A stretch of DNA of 64,000 nucleotides from Alistipes sp. (GCA_022782405.1 JALFNK010000008.1:1-64000), one strand, 5' to 3'; shown: positions 51,947 to 61,351, numbered from the stretch's first letter. The notes: a model not told the origin generated them from the letters alone. Numbers and translations are program-made.

Positions 51947-51996
51947 AAAAAATCCCGAAAAGGCATGCTTTTGCACGTCCTTTTTCGGGATTTTTT
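51947..51996 (-). terminator. Terminator at the end of the ribosomal protein cluster
   Basis: A long stem of about 17 bases (51996-51979 with 51963-51947, one bulge) flanked by A and T runs on both sides, so it can act on either strand. It lies 95 bases after rplQ. Confidence 0.88.
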
Positions 51997-52091
51997 CGAT
52001 CGCTGTGCGGCTTCGGGCAGTTTGCGGAACAGAGCACGGATTTCGAACCCGGCCTGTCCTTCACACGCCCCCCATTCCGCAACGGCGGAAA

Positions 52092-52691
52092 TTACATCTT
52101 CTTGCCCACGTTGGTCTTCTTGGCGGCCTTCGGAGCAGCTGTCTTGGCAGCCGTGGCCTTCGGAGCCTTCGGAGCAGCGGCCTTCTTGGCCGGGGCCTTC
52201 TTCGTCTCGCCCTCTACGACGGTAGCCTCCTCGACGGCATCGGTCGTCTTCTTGGCGGCCGACTTGCGCGAGCGGCGTGTCTTGGGCTTCGCCTCGGCAG
52301 CAGCAGCCGGCGTGATGCCCAGCGTGTAGGCCTCGTTGAAGTCCACGAACTCGATGATGCACATCTCGGCAGCATCGCCCAGACGGAAGCCCGTCTTCAG
52401 GATGCGGGTGTAACCGCCCGGACGCTCGGCGATCTTCGGGGCGATCGTGCGGAAGAGCTCCGTTACGGCCTCCTTCTGCTTCAGGTACGAAAATACGACG
52501 CGGCGCGAGTGGGTCGTGTCCTCCTTCGACTTGGTTACCAGAGGCTCCACGAACATGCGTACGGCCTTGGCTTTGGCGAGCGTGGTCTCGATGCGCTTGT
52601 GCAGAATCAGCGACGAGGCCATGTTCGAAAGCATCGACTTGCGGTGTCCCGCCTGACGGCCGAGGTGGTTGAAATTCTTATTGTGTCTCAT
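52092..52691 (-). CDS. rplQ: Ribosomal protein bL17 with Ala/Lys-rich C-terminal extension
   Basis: 199 residues. The first ~115 are canonical bL17 ([46 protein letters not shown]). From about 130 a low-complexity tail follows, rich in Ala, Lys and Pro ([15 protein letters not shown] repeats). Such tails are usual in Bacteroidota bL17 but long here. Large-subunit protein near the tunnel exit. It starts 2 bases after rpoA and is the last gene of the cluster. Confidence 0.96.
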   Translation of the reverse strand: MRHNKNFNHLGRQAGHRKSMLSNMASSLILHKRIETTLAKAKAVRMFVEPLVTKSKEDTTHSRRVVFSYLKQKEAVTELFRTIAPKIAERPGGYTRILKTGFRLGDAAEMCIIEFVDFNEAYTLGITPAAAAEAKPKTRRSRKSAAKKTTDAVEEATVVEGETKKAPAKKAAAPKAPKATAAKTAAPKAAKKTNVGKKM

Positions 52692-52693
52692 AA

Positions 52694-53686
52694 TTAGTCT
52701 TTGTCAAGTTTGTAGATTGATACGTCCATACCGAACTTCAGGTTCAGGGAGGCCAACAGCTCGTCGAGCTCCGTGAGCGACTTCTTGCCGAAGTTGCGGA
52801 ACTTCAGCAGGTCGTTGCGGTTGAGCTTCACCAAATCGCCCACCGTATCCACGTCGGCAGCCTTCAGGCAGTTGAGCGCACGAACGCTCAAATCCTGGTC
52901 CGAGAGCTTGGTCTTCAGCAGCTGGCGCATGTGGAGCACATCCTCGTCGAACTCCTCGGCTCCGTTCGTATCCTCCATATTGACGGTGATTTTCTCGTCG
53001 GAGAAGAGCATGAAGTGCTGGATGAGGATCTTGGCGGCCTCCTTCAGAGCCTCCTTGGGGTGAATCGACCCATCGGTAGTAATTTCCAAATTCAACTTCT
53101 CGTAGTCGGTCTTCTGCTCGACACGGTAGTTCTCGATCGAGTACTTCACGTTCTTGATCGGCGTGAAGATCGAGTCGATCGGGAGGGTTCCGAACTCACA
53201 GTCGGCAGGAGTGTTCTCCTCGGCGGGAACATATCCCCGGCCCTTGCCGATCGTAAGCGTCATCTGCATCTTGGTGCCCGGCGCCAGGTGGCAGATCACC
53301 AGCTCGGGGTTGAGCACCTTGAAGAACGACAGGTAATTCGAGATATATCCGGCAGTCAGCTCCGTAACACCCGCAACGTTAATGGATACTTTTTCGGCAT
53401 CCTGATTATCGACTGTGCGGATAAAACGAACCTGCTTCAGACGAAGGATGATGTTCAACATATCCTCCATCACTCCGGGGATAGCGGCAAACTCGTGATC
53501 GACACCGGCTACCTTGACAGTCGTGATTGCATAACCCTCGAGCGACGAGAGCAGAATACGACGTAAAGCGTTACCGACAGTCATGCCGAATCCGGGCTCC
53601 AGCGGTCGGAACTCGAACTTTCCGAACGACGAAGTGGACTCGAGCATTATAACCTTCTCAGGTTTCTGGAATGCTAATATTGCCAT
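52694..53686 (-). CDS. rpoA: RNA polymerase alpha subunit
   Basis: 330 residues. N-terminal assembly domain ([31 protein letters not shown]) and C-terminal DNA-binding domain ([46 protein letters not shown]). Dimer forms the core scaffold of RNA polymerase. It stands between rpsD and rplQ, the standard alpha operon order. Confidence 0.98.
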   Translation of the reverse strand: MAILAFQKPEKVIMLESTSSFGKFEFRPLEPGFGMTVGNALRRILLSSLEGYAITTVKVAGVDHEFAAIPGVMEDMLNIILRLKQVRFIRTVDNQDAEKVSINVAGVTELTAGYISNYLSFFKVLNPELVICHLAPGTKMQMTLTIGKGRGYVPAEENTPADCEFGTLPIDSIFTPIKNVKYSIENYRVEQKTDYEKLNLEITTDGSIHPKEALKEAAKILIQHFMLFSDEKITVNMEDTNGAEEFDEDVLHMRQLLKTKLSDQDLSVRALNCLKAADVDTVGDLVKLNRNDLLKFRNFGKKSLTELDELLASLNLKFGMDVSIYKLDKD

Positions 53687-53707
53687 AACTGTGAATTTGA
53701 TTGATTA

Positions 53708-54316
53708 CTACTTCGAGTACAACTCGACGATGAGCTGCTCCTTGATGTTCTCGGGAATCTCCTCACGCTCGGGCTTCTGCAGGAACTTGCCGCTCATGGT
53801 GGCATTGTCCCACTCCAACCAGGCGTAGCGGCTCTTCGACGAGCCGGCCAGAGATGCCGTGATCACCTCCAGACTCTTCGACTTCTCGCGAACCGACACC
53901 ACGTCGCCCACACGGAGCGAATACGAGGGGATGTTCACGACACTGCCGTTCACGCAGATGTGGCAGTGCGAAACGAGCTGGCGGGCAGCTGCACGCGTCG
54001 GGGCGATACCCAAGCGGTAAACGACGTTGTCCAGACGGCACTCGAGCAGCTTCAGCAGGTTCTCACCCGTGATACCGCCCATACGCGCAGCCTGCTCGTA
54101 GGTACGGGCAAACTGCTTCTCGAGCAGTCCGTAGGTATACTTCGCCTTCTGCTTCTCGCTCAACTGCGTGCCGTACTCCGACACCTTCTTGCGCTTGCGC
54201 GCCAGACCGTGCTGTCCGGGAGGGAAGTTGCGCTTCTCGAGCACCTTGTCCGCACCATAGATAGCTTCGCCGAACTTACGGGCGATTTTCGATTTAGGTC
54301 CTATGTATTTTCCCAT
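53708..54316 (-). CDS. rpsD: Ribosomal protein uS4
   Basis: 202 residues. [56 protein letters not shown] and a C-terminal ELIVELYSK are uS4 hallmarks. The N-terminal zinc-finger cysteines are absent (C- form). Primary 16S rRNA-binding protein of the 30S subunit and, in E. coli, a repressor of the alpha operon. In-cluster position between rpsK and rpoA. Confidence 0.98.
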   Translation of the reverse strand: MGKYIGPKSKIARKFGEAIYGADKVLEKRNFPPGQHGLARKRKKVSEYGTQLSEKQKAKYTYGLLEKQFARTYEQAARMGGITGENLLKLLECRLDNVVYRLGIAPTRAAARQLVSHCHICVNGSVVNIPSYSLRVGDVVSVREKSKSLEVITASLAGSSKSRYAWLEWDNATMSGKFLQKPEREEIPENIKEQLIVELYSK

Positions 54317-54369
54317 TGTCTTGACGTTTTTAAACCTTTGTAATTTTTCCTTAACCTTCGCATCCGAAA

Positions 54370-54759
54370 TTATACACGGCGGCGGTTAGGAGCACGGCAT
54401 CCGTTGTGCGGCAGCGGCGTAACGTCGATGATCTCCATCACCTCGATACCGGCACCGTGGATCGTGCGCACGGCCGACTCACGACCGGCACCCGGACCCT
54501 TGACGTAAACCTTCACCTTGCGCAGGCCCATGTCGTAAGCGACCTTGGCGCAATCGGCGGCCGACGTCTGTGCGGCGTACGGAGTATTCTTCTTCGAACC
54601 ACGGAAACCCATCTTGCCGGCCGACGACCAGCTGATGACATCGCCCACCTCGTTGGTGATGGTGATGATCACATTGTTGAAAGTGGAGTGCACATAGGCA
54701 TTGCCCACGGCGCCGACCTTAACAACCTTCTTCTTAACAGTTCCAGTTTTCTTTGCCAT
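54370..54759 (-). CDS. rpsK: Ribosomal protein uS11
   Basis: 129 residues. [42 protein letters not shown] and the C-terminal [18 protein letters not shown] are diagnostic. Platform protein of the 30S subunit, contacts the mRNA exit region. 13 bases after rpsM. Confidence 0.98.
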   Translation of the reverse strand: MAKKTGTVKKKVVKVGAVGNAYVHSTFNNVIITITNEVGDVISWSSAGKMGFRGSKKNTPYAAQTSAADCAKVAYDMGLRKVKVYVKGPGAGRESAVRTIHGAGIEVMEIIDVTPLPHNGCRAPNRRRV

Positions 54760-54772
54760 AATTCTCTAAAGA

Positions 54773-55153
54773 TTACTTCGTTGCCTTTTTCTTGTTTGCG
54801 ACCGTCTTCTTGCGGCCCTTGCGGGTACGCGCGTTGTTCTTGGTCGACTGACCGCGAACCGGAAGACCCAGACGATGACGGATACCGCGATAGCAACCGA
54901 TATCCATCAGGCGCTTGATGTTGAGCTGAACGATCGAACGGCACTCGCCCTCGACCTTGATGCCCATCTCGGCGATCGTCGAACGGATGGCGCCCACCTG
55001 GTCGTCCGTCCAGTCCTGAACTTTGACGTCGTAGCTGATGCCTGCGGCGTCGAGAATCTTGCGAGCCGTCGAACGACCGATACCGTAAATGTAGGTCAGG
55101 CCGATCTCGCCTCTTTTGTTTTTCGGTAAATCTACACCGACTATTCGTGCCAT
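54773..55153 (-). CDS. rpsM: Ribosomal protein uS13
   Basis: 126 residues. [26 protein letters not shown] (helix-two-turn-helix region), [18 protein letters not shown] and a basic C-terminal tail reaching the tRNA P site. Head protein of the 30S subunit. It starts 34 bases after rpmJ. Confidence 0.98.
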   Translation of the reverse strand: MARIVGVDLPKNKRGEIGLTYIYGIGRSTARKILDAAGISYDVKVQDWTDDQVGAIRSTIAEMGIKVEGECRSIVQLNIKRLMDIGCYRGIRHRLGLPVRGQSTKNNARTRKGRKKTVANKKKATK

Positions 55154-55187
55154 ATGAAAATTTTTCTTCTTTAATTAACCTTAATAA

Positions 55188-55304
55188 CTAACCCTGGCGC
55201 ATTTTGAACTTGGGATTCTTCTTGCAAATGACGTAGAGCTTGCCCTTACGCTTCACAATCTTGCAATCCTCGCTTCTCTTCTTGATGGATGCTTTTACTT
55301 TCAT
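55188..55304 (-). CDS. rpmJ: Ribosomal protein bL36 (incomplete zinc site)
   Basis: 38 residues, [20 protein letters not shown] at the start and a closing MRQG. It is short enough to be missed by ORF callers. Of the four usual zinc ligands (three Cys and one His) only Cys14 and Cys27 remain: position 11 is Ser and position 33 is Phe. Zinc binding is therefore probably lost, as in other Bacteroidota. 50S protein. It lies between infA and rpsM. Confidence 0.96.
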   Translation of the reverse strand: MKVKASIKKRSEDCKIVKRKGKLYVICKKNPKFKMRQG

Positions 55305-55325
55305 GATTTTCAAGCAATCTAATGG

Positions 55326-55544
55326 TTATTTGTACCGGAAGGATATGCGCCCCTTCGTCAGATCGTAGGGCGTCATCTCCACTTTCACTTTATCTCCGGG
55401 AAGGATCTTGATGTAGTGCATGCGCATCTTCCCCGAGATATGGGCCGTCAGAACATGACCGTTGTCCAGTTCGACGCGGAACATCGCGTTGGACAACGCT
55501 TCAATGATCGTTCCGTCCCTTTCGATAGCAGCCTGTTTTGCCAT
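55326..55544 (-). CDS. infA: Translation initiation factor IF-1
   Basis: 72 residues, the exact family length. [29 protein letters not shown] and [30 protein letters not shown] are invariant IF-1 stretches of the single OB fold. Binds the 30S A site during initiation. It starts 6 bases after the map stop. Confidence 0.98.
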   Translation of the reverse strand: MAKQAAIERDGTIIEALSNAMFRVELDNGHVLTAHISGKMRMHYIKILPGDKVKVEMTPYDLTKGRISFRYK

Positions 55545-55550
55545 AGAGTC

Positions 55551-56327
55551 TTAATTTTTTAATGCTTCTTCGATGATACTGTAGTCCGTCAGCACGTCGG
55601 GACCCGACTTGCGGATCGCTACGGCGAATTCGTAATGCGCCGCGGGTTTGCGGTCCCGGGTGCGGACCGTCCAGCCATCCTGCTCGAAAACCACCGCCTT
55701 GGTCCCCATGTTGATCATGGGCTCGATGCAGATGACCATACCTTCCTTGAGAAGGGGGCCTCTGCCGCGCGCGCCGTAATTGGGAACTCCGGGGTCTTCG
55801 TGCATTTTCCGACCCAAACCGTGTCCCTCGAGCTCGCGCACCACGCCATAGCCGAAACTTTCGGCATGTGCCTGTACGGCTGCCGAGATATCGCCTACGC
55901 GATTCCCGGCCTTGGCTTGCGCCGTACCTTTATAAAGAGCTTCTTTGGTAACTTCCATGAGCTGCCGTACTTCCTCGGCAACCTCTCCCACGGCAAACGT
56001 ATATGCCGAATCACCAACAAACCCCTTCATAAACGTACCGCAATCGACCGAAACGATGTCGCCCTCCTTGAGGACGCATTTCGAGGATGGGATACCGTGA
56101 ACAACCTGCTCGTTGACCGAGATACACAACGATGCGGGATATCCTTCGTACCCGAGGAAAGCGGGAACGGCTCCGTGCGCGCGGATAAACTCCTCGGCTA
56201 TGCGGTCCAACTCCTTGGTCGTAACGCCCGGCCGGATGTGGCGACCCACTTCGGCGAGCGTTTTCGACACCAGGATGTTGTTTTCGCGGAGCAGTTCGAT
56301 CTCCTCGTCTGTCTTCAGATAGATCAT
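55551..56327 (-). CDS. map: Type I methionine aminopeptidase
   Basis: 258 residues. The pita-bread fold with its metal ligands is visible: VSVDCGTFMKGFVGDSAYTF (two Asp), GHGLGRKMHEDPGVPNYG (His), and GMVICIEPMINMGT (Glu). Removes the initiator Met from nascent proteins; cytoplasmic and ribosome-associated. It is in the usual secY-map-infA order, 27 bases after secY. Confidence 0.97.
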   Translation of the reverse strand: MIYLKTDEEIELLRENNILVSKTLAEVGRHIRPGVTTKELDRIAEEFIRAHGAVPAFLGYEGYPASLCISVNEQVVHGIPSSKCVLKEGDIVSVDCGTFMKGFVGDSAYTFAVGEVAEEVRQLMEVTKEALYKGTAQAKAGNRVGDISAAVQAHAESFGYGVVRELEGHGLGRKMHEDPGVPNYGARGRGPLLKEGMVICIEPMINMGTKAVVFEQDGWTVRTRDRKPAAHYEFAVAIRKSGPDVLTDYSIIEEALKN

Positions 56328-56354
56328 TTCGTGTTAAGAACTCTTGTACAACGA

Positions 56355-57737
56355 CTAATGACGTCCCTGAATACGGCCCGTCTTCATCAGACCGTCGTAA
56401 TGACGCATCAGCAGGTAGCTCTCGATCTGCTTGAGAGTATCGAGCACCACGCCGACCATGATCAGCAGCGACGTACCGCCGTAGAAGTAGGCGAACGACT
56501 GCTGGATACCCAGGAACTTCATCGCCAGGGCGGGCAGAATGGCCACGATGGCGAGGAAAATCGAGCCGGGAAGCGTGATGCGCGTCATGATGGTATCGAT
56601 GTAGTTCACGGTCTGCTTGCCCGGTTTCACACCCGGGATGAAGCCGCCGTTGCGCTTCATGTCATCGGCCATCATTTGAGGATTGATGATAATCGCGGTG
56701 TAGAAGTAGGTGAACGCGATTACCAGCACGGCGAGCGTAAAGTTGTACCAGAAGCCCGTCATGGAGGAGAAAGCTGCGGCAAAGCCCGGAGCGGCATTGG
56801 TGAACAATGCCGGGATGAACATCAGGGCCTGGGCGAAGATGATCGGCATCACGTTGGCCGCATTCATCTTCAGCGGAATATACTGCCGCACTCCGCCATA
56901 CTGCTTGTTACCTACGATACGCTTCGCATACTGCACGGGGACCTTGCGGACCGCCTGCACCAGGGCGATCGTCGCCATGAAGACGAGGAACAGGAGCACC
57001 AGCTCGATGATCAGCATGATGGCGCTGCCGGTAGCCGTCTGGAAGCGCGCATTGACCTCGGCGAGGAGCGCGTGCGGGAGACGGGCCACGATACCTATCA
57101 TGATGATGAGCGAGATACCGTTACCGATACCCTTGTCCGTGATCTTCTCGCCGAGCCACATGATGAACATCGTACCGGCGATCAGGATCGTCGTCGCATA
57201 GGCAACGAAGCCGAACGTATTGCCGTAGACGAACGCATTGGGGACCTGATGGTACAGGTTGGCGATATACGCCGGGCCCTGCAGGATCAGGACGCCGATC
57301 GTAAGGAATCGGGTCCACTGGTTCATCTTGCGGCGGCCGCTCTCACCCTCCTTCTGCATTTTCTGGAAATACGGGATCATCATACCCATGAGCTGGATGA
57401 TGATCGAGGCGGTGATGTACGGCATGACTCCGAGTGCCAGAATCGAGGCGTTGCCAAATGCACCGCCAGAGAAGACGTTCAACAGACCCAGAAGTCCGTT
57501 GCCCTCCAACTGGCTGGCATACGCCGATCCCTCGCCCAAAGCGTTGGGATTGATACCCGGAATCACCACGAAACTGCCCAAGCGATAGATCAGAATCAGA
57601 CCGATGGTGTAAAGCACCCGCTTGCGCAGCTCCTCGATCTTATAGATGTTCTTGAGCGTTTCGACCAATTTCTTGTTGGTTGCCAGCAGGGCGACGACCA
57701 CTGCGAAGACAATACCAACAACGAGATACTGATTCAT
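56355..57737 (-). CDS. secY: Protein translocase subunit SecY
   Basis: 460 residues, ten membrane helices. VLYTIGLILIYRLGSFVVIPGIN (TM1), PYITASIIIQLM and YNRRMADDMKRNGGFIPG-like segment MMADDMKRNGGFIPGVKPGK are diagnostic. Central channel of the Sec translocon in the inner membrane. It is placed between rplO and map, the classical spc operon end, 20 bases after rplO. Confidence 0.98.
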   Translation of the reverse strand: MNQYLVVGIVFAVVVALLATNKKLVETLKNIYKIEELRKRVLYTIGLILIYRLGSFVVIPGINPNALGEGSAYASQLEGNGLLGLLNVFSGGAFGNASILALGVMPYITASIIIQLMGMMIPYFQKMQKEGESGRRKMNQWTRFLTIGVLILQGPAYIANLYHQVPNAFVYGNTFGFVAYATTILIAGTMFIMWLGEKITDKGIGNGISLIIMIGIVARLPHALLAEVNARFQTATGSAIMLIIELVLLFLVFMATIALVQAVRKVPVQYAKRIVGNKQYGGVRQYIPLKMNAANVMPIIFAQALMFIPALFTNAAPGFAAAFSSMTGFWYNFTLAVLVIAFTYFYTAIIINPQMMADDMKRNGGFIPGVKPGKQTVNYIDTIMTRITLPGSIFLAIVAILPALAMKFLGIQQSFAYFYGGTSLLIMVGVVLDTLKQIESYLLMRHYDGLMKTGRIQGRH

Positions 57738-57757
57738 AATATAGTAGTTCTAAGGGG

Positions 57758-58204
57758 TTACAGTTTTTCGACGCTGCCGCCGGCCGCCGTAATCGCAGCC
57801 TCGGCGCTCTTCGAGAAGGCGTGAGCCTTGACGGCGAGGGCCTTCGTGATCGAGCCGTTGCCCAGGATCTTCACCTTGTCGTTCGACGAAATGAAGCCTG
57901 CGGCGATGAGCGTATCGACCGTAACCTCCGTAAGCGACTTCTTGGCTGCCAGCTCCTCGAGCGTCGAGAGGTTGATCGCCTTGAACTCGACACGCTTCAG
58001 GTTCGTGAAACCGAACTTCGGAAGACGGCGCTGCAGAGGCATCTGACCGCCCTCGAAGCCGAGCTTGCGCGAATAGCCCGAACGCGACTGTGCTCCCTTG
58101 TGTCCACGCGTGGCCGTACCACCGTGACCCGAACCTGCACCGCGGCCGATTCGCTTGTCGTGGTGCGTAGAACCCTTTGCGGGTTTGAGATTATTGAGTT
58201 CCAT
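57758..58204 (-). CDS. rplO: Ribosomal protein uL15
   Basis: 148 residues. LKPAKGSTHHDKRIGRGAGSGHGGTATRGHKG... GFEGGQMPLQRRLPKFGF is the uL15 signature in the N-terminal Gly-rich half; the C-terminal half is globular. 50S assembly protein. It lies 27 bases after rpmD. Confidence 0.98.
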   Translation of the reverse strand: MELNNLKPAKGSTHHDKRIGRGAGSGHGGTATRGHKGAQSRSGYSRKLGFEGGQMPLQRRLPKFGFTNLKRVEFKAINLSTLEELAAKKSLTEVTVDTLIAAGFISSNDKVKILGNGSITKALAVKAHAFSKSAEAAITAAGGSVEKL

Positions 58205-58231
58205 GAGTTTTAATTCCGTTTGCAGTTAGAC

Positions 58232-58426
58232 TTATTTCGCAGCGACCTCTTCCACCTTGACGAGGTGCTTCACGCGCTCGATCATACCCTTGATGATAAC
58301 CGAGTCATCGTGCTCGACGCTCGCGTTGATCTTCTTCAGACCCAGCGCGTCGAGGTTCTTGCACTGACGTGCCGTAGCGCCGATGCGGCTCTTGATCTGG
58401 GTGATTTTCAATCTTGCCATTTTCAA
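58232..58426 (-). CDS. rpmD: Ribosomal protein uL30
   Basis: 64 residues starting MKMARLKITQIKSRIG (an alternative Met is at position 3). KNLDALGLKKINASVEHDDS matches uL30. Small 50S protein found in the usual place between rpsE and rplO. Confidence 0.97.
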   Translation of the reverse strand: MKMARLKITQIKSRIGATARQCKNLDALGLKKINASVEHDDSVIIKGMIERVKHLVKVEEVAAK

Positions 58427-58434
58427 TCTGTGAA

Positions 58435-58953
58435 TTAACCGTTAAACACCTTGTCCATCGAGATGCCGCGAAGACGGGCAACGCTTGCCGCATCGCGCAG
58501 CTCGCACAGAGCGCCGATGGTTGCCTTCACCAGGTTGTGGGGGTTCGACGAACCCTTGCTCTTGGCAAGCACGTTCTTCACACCCACCGACTCCAGCACG
58601 GCACGCATGGCACCGCCGGCGATGATACCCGTACCGGGAGCGGCCGGGCGAATCATCACGAGCGAACCGCCGAAACGCAGCTCCTGCTTGTGGGGAATCG
58701 TTCCGTTGATGACGGGGATCTTGACCAGATTTTTCTTTGCATCCTCCACGCCCTTGGCGATGGCGGCCTGCACTTCCGAAGCCTTGCCCAGACCGTAACC
58801 TACCACGCCGTCCTCGTTACCTACGACGACGATGGCCGAGAAGCTGAACGTGCGGCCACCCTTCGTAACCTTCGTTACTCGCTGGATGCTGACGAGACGG
58901 TCCTTGAGTTCGAGATCGCTCGTGCGTACTTTCTTTATGTTGGTATTTGCCAT
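58435..58953 (-). CDS. rpsE: Ribosomal protein uS5
   Basis: 172 residues. [30 protein letters not shown] (double-stranded RNA-binding-like domain) and [33 protein letters not shown] are diagnostic. 30S protein with a role in decoding accuracy. It starts 6 bases after rplR. Confidence 0.98.
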   Translation of the reverse strand: MANTNIKKVRTSDLELKDRLVSIQRVTKVTKGGRTFSFSAIVVVGNEDGVVGYGLGKASEVQAAIAKGVEDAKKNLVKIPVINGTIPHKQELRFGGSLVMIRPAAPGTGIIAGGAMRAVLESVGVKNVLAKSKGSSNPHNLVKATIGALCELRDAASVARLRGISMDKVFNG

Positions 58954-58959
58954 GATCGT

Positions 58960-59322
58960 TTAGAATTTAAGACCGCCTTCGCGTGCTGCTTCGGCCAGCT
59001 GTTTAACTCGTCCGTGATAAAGATAACCGTTGCGGTCGAAAGCGACGGCCGAAATGCCTTTGGCGATAGCGCGCTCGGCGGCCAGCTTGCCCACCAGGGC
59101 TGCCACTTCGCACTTGGTCTTGCCGGCAGCAGCTTCGGCAACCTCCTTGTCCAGCGAGGAGGCCGTAGCAAGGGTTACACCTGCCAGATCGTCGATGAAC
59201 TGCACATAGATCTGCTTGTTGCTACGGAATACGGTCATGCGCGGCTGTGCGGGCGTACCGCTCACGATCTTGCGGATACGCATCTTGATCCGCTCTCTTC
59301 TTTCTATCTTGTTCAATGCCAT
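58960..59322 (-). CDS. rplR: Ribosomal protein uL18
   Basis: 120 residues. [38 protein letters not shown] and [25 protein letters not shown] are typical. It carries 5S rRNA into the 50S subunit. It starts 16 bases after rplF. Confidence 0.98.
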   Translation of the reverse strand: MALNKIERRERIKMRIRKIVSGTPAQPRMTVFRSNKQIYVQFIDDLAGVTLATASSLDKEVAEAAAGKTKCEVAALVGKLAAERAIAKGISAVAFDRNGYLYHGRVKQLAEAAREGGLKF

Positions 59323-59338
59323 AACTTCAGACTATTTA

Positions 59339-59926
59339 CTATTTAGCACCTGCCGATTTGCCGGCCTTGCGACGGATCTGCTCGCCGACGAACTTGATAC
59401 CCTTGCCCTTGTACGGCTCCGGCTTGCGCAGCGAACGCAGCTTGGCAGCCACCTGGCCGATGAGCTGCTTGTCGGCGCTCTTGAGCGTTACGATCGGGTT
59501 GCCCTTCTTCTCCGTAACGGCCGTTGCGGTAACCTCCTTCGGAAGCAGGAAGTGCGTATCGTGCGAATAGCCGAGGCTCATCTCCAGAACCTGGCCCTTA
59601 ACCTCGGCCTTGAAGCCGACGCCCACGAGCTCCTGCTTGATCTCATAACCCTTCGACACGCCGATGACCATATTCTGGATCAGCGCACGGTACAGACCGT
59701 GCATCGAGCGGTGGCGGGGCTGGTTCGTGGGACGGGTTACGATCACTGCGGGGATCTCTGCCCCGGTGTGGGGATCCGTGTGCGTGCCGACCTCTACCTT
59801 GATGTCCGAGTCAACCTTCTGGCTCAGCGTCCCGAGTGGCCCTTTCACGCTTACCGTATTGTCGGCTGCAACCTCGACGGTAACGCCGGCGGGCAAGTTT
59901 ACAGGTAATTTACCAATTCTTGACAT
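59339..59926 (-). CDS. rplF: Ribosomal protein uL6
   Basis: 195 residues, slightly longer than the usual ~180 because of a C-terminal RRKAGKSAGAK tail. MSRIGKLPVNLPAGVTVEV, RHRSMHGLYRALIQNMVIGVS and KPEPYKGKGIKFVGEQIRRKAGK are hallmarks. 50S protein near the factor-binding site. Confidence 0.98.
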   Translation of the reverse strand: MSRIGKLPVNLPAGVTVEVAADNTVSVKGPLGTLSQKVDSDIKVEVGTHTDPHTGAEIPAVIVTRPTNQPRHRSMHGLYRALIQNMVIGVSKGYEIKQELVGVGFKAEVKGQVLEMSLGYSHDTHFLLPKEVTATAVTEKKGNPIVTLKSADKQLIGQVAAKLRSLRKPEPYKGKGIKFVGEQIRRKAGKSAGAK

Positions 59927-59951
59927 TGTCTTTGTGTTTTGAAATTTGCAA

Positions 59952-60350
59952 TTAGTAGATGTAGCACAGCACCTCGCCGCCCACGTTTTCCTTGCGGGCC
60001 TTGGCGTCGGTCATGATGCCCTTCGAAGTCGAGAGGATAGCGATACCCAGACCGTTCAGCACGCGGGGCATGTCCGCAACCGACGCATACTGGCGCAGAC
60101 CTGGACGGCTCACGCGCTTGAGGTTCTTGATGGCGTTGGTCTTCGTAGCGGCATCCCACTTCAGTGCGATCTTGATCGAAGGATGGCCCTTCTCGTCGGT
60201 GTCGAACTTGTAAGCGAGGATGTAACCCTGCTCGTAGAGGATCTTGGTGATCTCCTGTTTAATTTTGGAACCGGGAGCTTCAACCACTTTGTGGTTGGCT
60301 TTCACCGCGTTTCTAATTCTGGTCAGAAAGTCCGCAATAGGATCAGTCAT
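59952..60350 (-). CDS. rpsH: Ribosomal protein uS8
   Basis: 132 residues. [20 protein letters not shown] at the N-terminus and [31 protein letters not shown] ending are diagnostic. 30S primary binder and, in E. coli, repressor of the spc operon. Here it does not follow rpsN directly: about 700 bp separate them, with a promoter-like box in between, so rpsH probably starts a second transcript. Confidence 0.98.
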   Translation of the reverse strand: MTDPIADFLTRIRNAVKANHKVVEAPGSKIKQEITKILYEQGYILAYKFDTDEKGHPSIKIALKWDAATKTNAIKNLKRVSRPGLRQYASVADMPRVLNGLGIAILSTSKGIMTDAKARKENVGGEVLCYIY

Positions 60351-60498
60351 AACGAATAGAAAATTAAAATTAAAGTTTGTTTGGTTAATTAATTATTTTT
60401 CAACCCTTTGCGCAGCGAAAACCACCCGCCGGGTTCCGGATTGCTCCGGTCGCTTCCATCATCGGGGCGTTCGCAGCACGAATCGGCCCGGTATAAAA
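60351..60498 (-). promoter_or_regulatory. Long 5' leader of rpsH with a GNRA-capped hairpin
   Basis: If transcription starts just after the -7 element at 60511-60504, the leader is about 148 nt. It contains a five-base stem CCGGA/TCCGG closed by a GCAA tetraloop (60449-60436) and GC-rich paired-looking flanks, then an AT-rich run before the ATG. It could be a ribosomal-protein autoregulatory leader. The structure is read by eye. Confidence 0.4.
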
Positions 60499-60503
60499 GC
60501 GCG

Positions 60504-60511
60504 CAAATATA
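60504..60511 (-). promoter_or_regulatory. Internal promoter of the spc cluster before rpsH
   Basis: TATATTTG on the minus strand. CTTG at 60535-60532 with a 20-base spacer is a one-base variant of the -33 TTTG. Confidence 0.6.
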
Positions 60512-60527
60512 CATATTATTTCTCAAA

Positions 60528-60944
60528 TCACCAAGTTACGGCCTCCGCTTTTTGCGGTTTCGGATGCTGCCCCGGAACGCAGAGCATGTCGGCAACACAC
60601 GGTGCCAACATGAATCCGCACGATCCTCCTTCGGCAGCTCCTGCTCCGCGACGGTTTCCGGCAGCGCCCGATACGCGGAAAATCGCACGGAAGAATGACA
60701 TCTCCTCCGGCGGATTCCGGTACACGAACGACAATACCCACCACCGTCTCACGGATCGGGCCTCTCGGTCGAGAAATCTGTACCTGATGCAGAAACGTTC
60801 GGAACGCCCCACATACCGGGAAGTTACCGCTTGCGGCGGCACTTTCCCCGATACTGTGGCGTCATTACTTGCATTCCACACCCTTATAAGCTCCGCATCC
60901 TTCCGAAGCGCGCTCCGGGACTGCCGGGCCATCCAGCCCTCCAT
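60528..60944 (-). CDS. Possible orphan ORF in the rpsN-rpsH gap (doubtful)
   Basis: A 138-codon frame from ATG at 60944 (MEGWMARQSRSALRKDAEL) to TGA at 60528. The frame is also open farther upstream, through rpsN in another phase. The composition is Arg-rich with several Trp and Cys and no recognised domain. Long frames are open on the opposite strand too, as expected in GC-rich DNA, so this may not be coding. It is listed because it fills most of an unusual gap in a conserved cluster. Confidence 0.2.
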   Translation of the reverse strand: MEGWMARQSRSALRKDAELIRVWNASNDATVSGKVPPQAVTSRYVGRSERFCIRYRFLDREARSVRRWWVLSFVYRNPPEEMSFFRAIFRVSGAAGNRRGAGAAEGGSCGFMLAPCVADMLCVPGQHPKPQKAEAVTW

Positions 60945-61051
60945 GCAATCCCTGCGGCGCCTCTCCAGGCTCGCACCTTCCGGACGTTCGGAACTTCTCT
61001 CCCGGCATGGAAGCGTACGGCCGTTGCCGCACCCTTCCACCGGAGGTGTTG

Positions 61052-61348
61052 CTACCAGCTGGCTTTCGTAACGCCGGGAATCAGTCCCTTCGAAGCCATC
61101 TCGCGGAACTGAATACGGCTGATGCCGAACAGGCGGATGTATCCTTTGGGACGACCGGTGATCTTGCAACGGTTGTGCTGACGGATCGGATTCGAGTTGC
61201 GGGGCAACTTCGAAAGGGCAATCCAAGCCTCCTCGTGGTCCATCTCACCGCTCTTCACCTTGGCAGCGATCTCCTCGCGCTTGTGAGCGTAGCGCTTTGC
61301 GAGCTTCTCACGCTTCACCTCGCGTGCCTTCATCGATTCTTTTGCCAT
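61052..61348 (-). CDS. rpsN: Ribosomal protein uS14 (zinc-free form)
   Basis: 98 residues, about ten longer than the usual 89 because of an insert near [29 protein letters not shown] and [41 protein letters not shown] are diagnostic. The Cys zinc motif of the short form is absent. 30S head protein. It starts 3 bases after rplE and is followed by the ~700 bp gap. Confidence 0.98.
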   Translation of the reverse strand: MAKESMKAREVKREKLAKRYAHKREEIAAKVKSGEMDHEEAWIALSKLPRNSNPIRQHNRCKITGRPKGYIRLFGISRIQFREMASKGLIPGVTKASW

Positions 61349-61351
61349 AGC

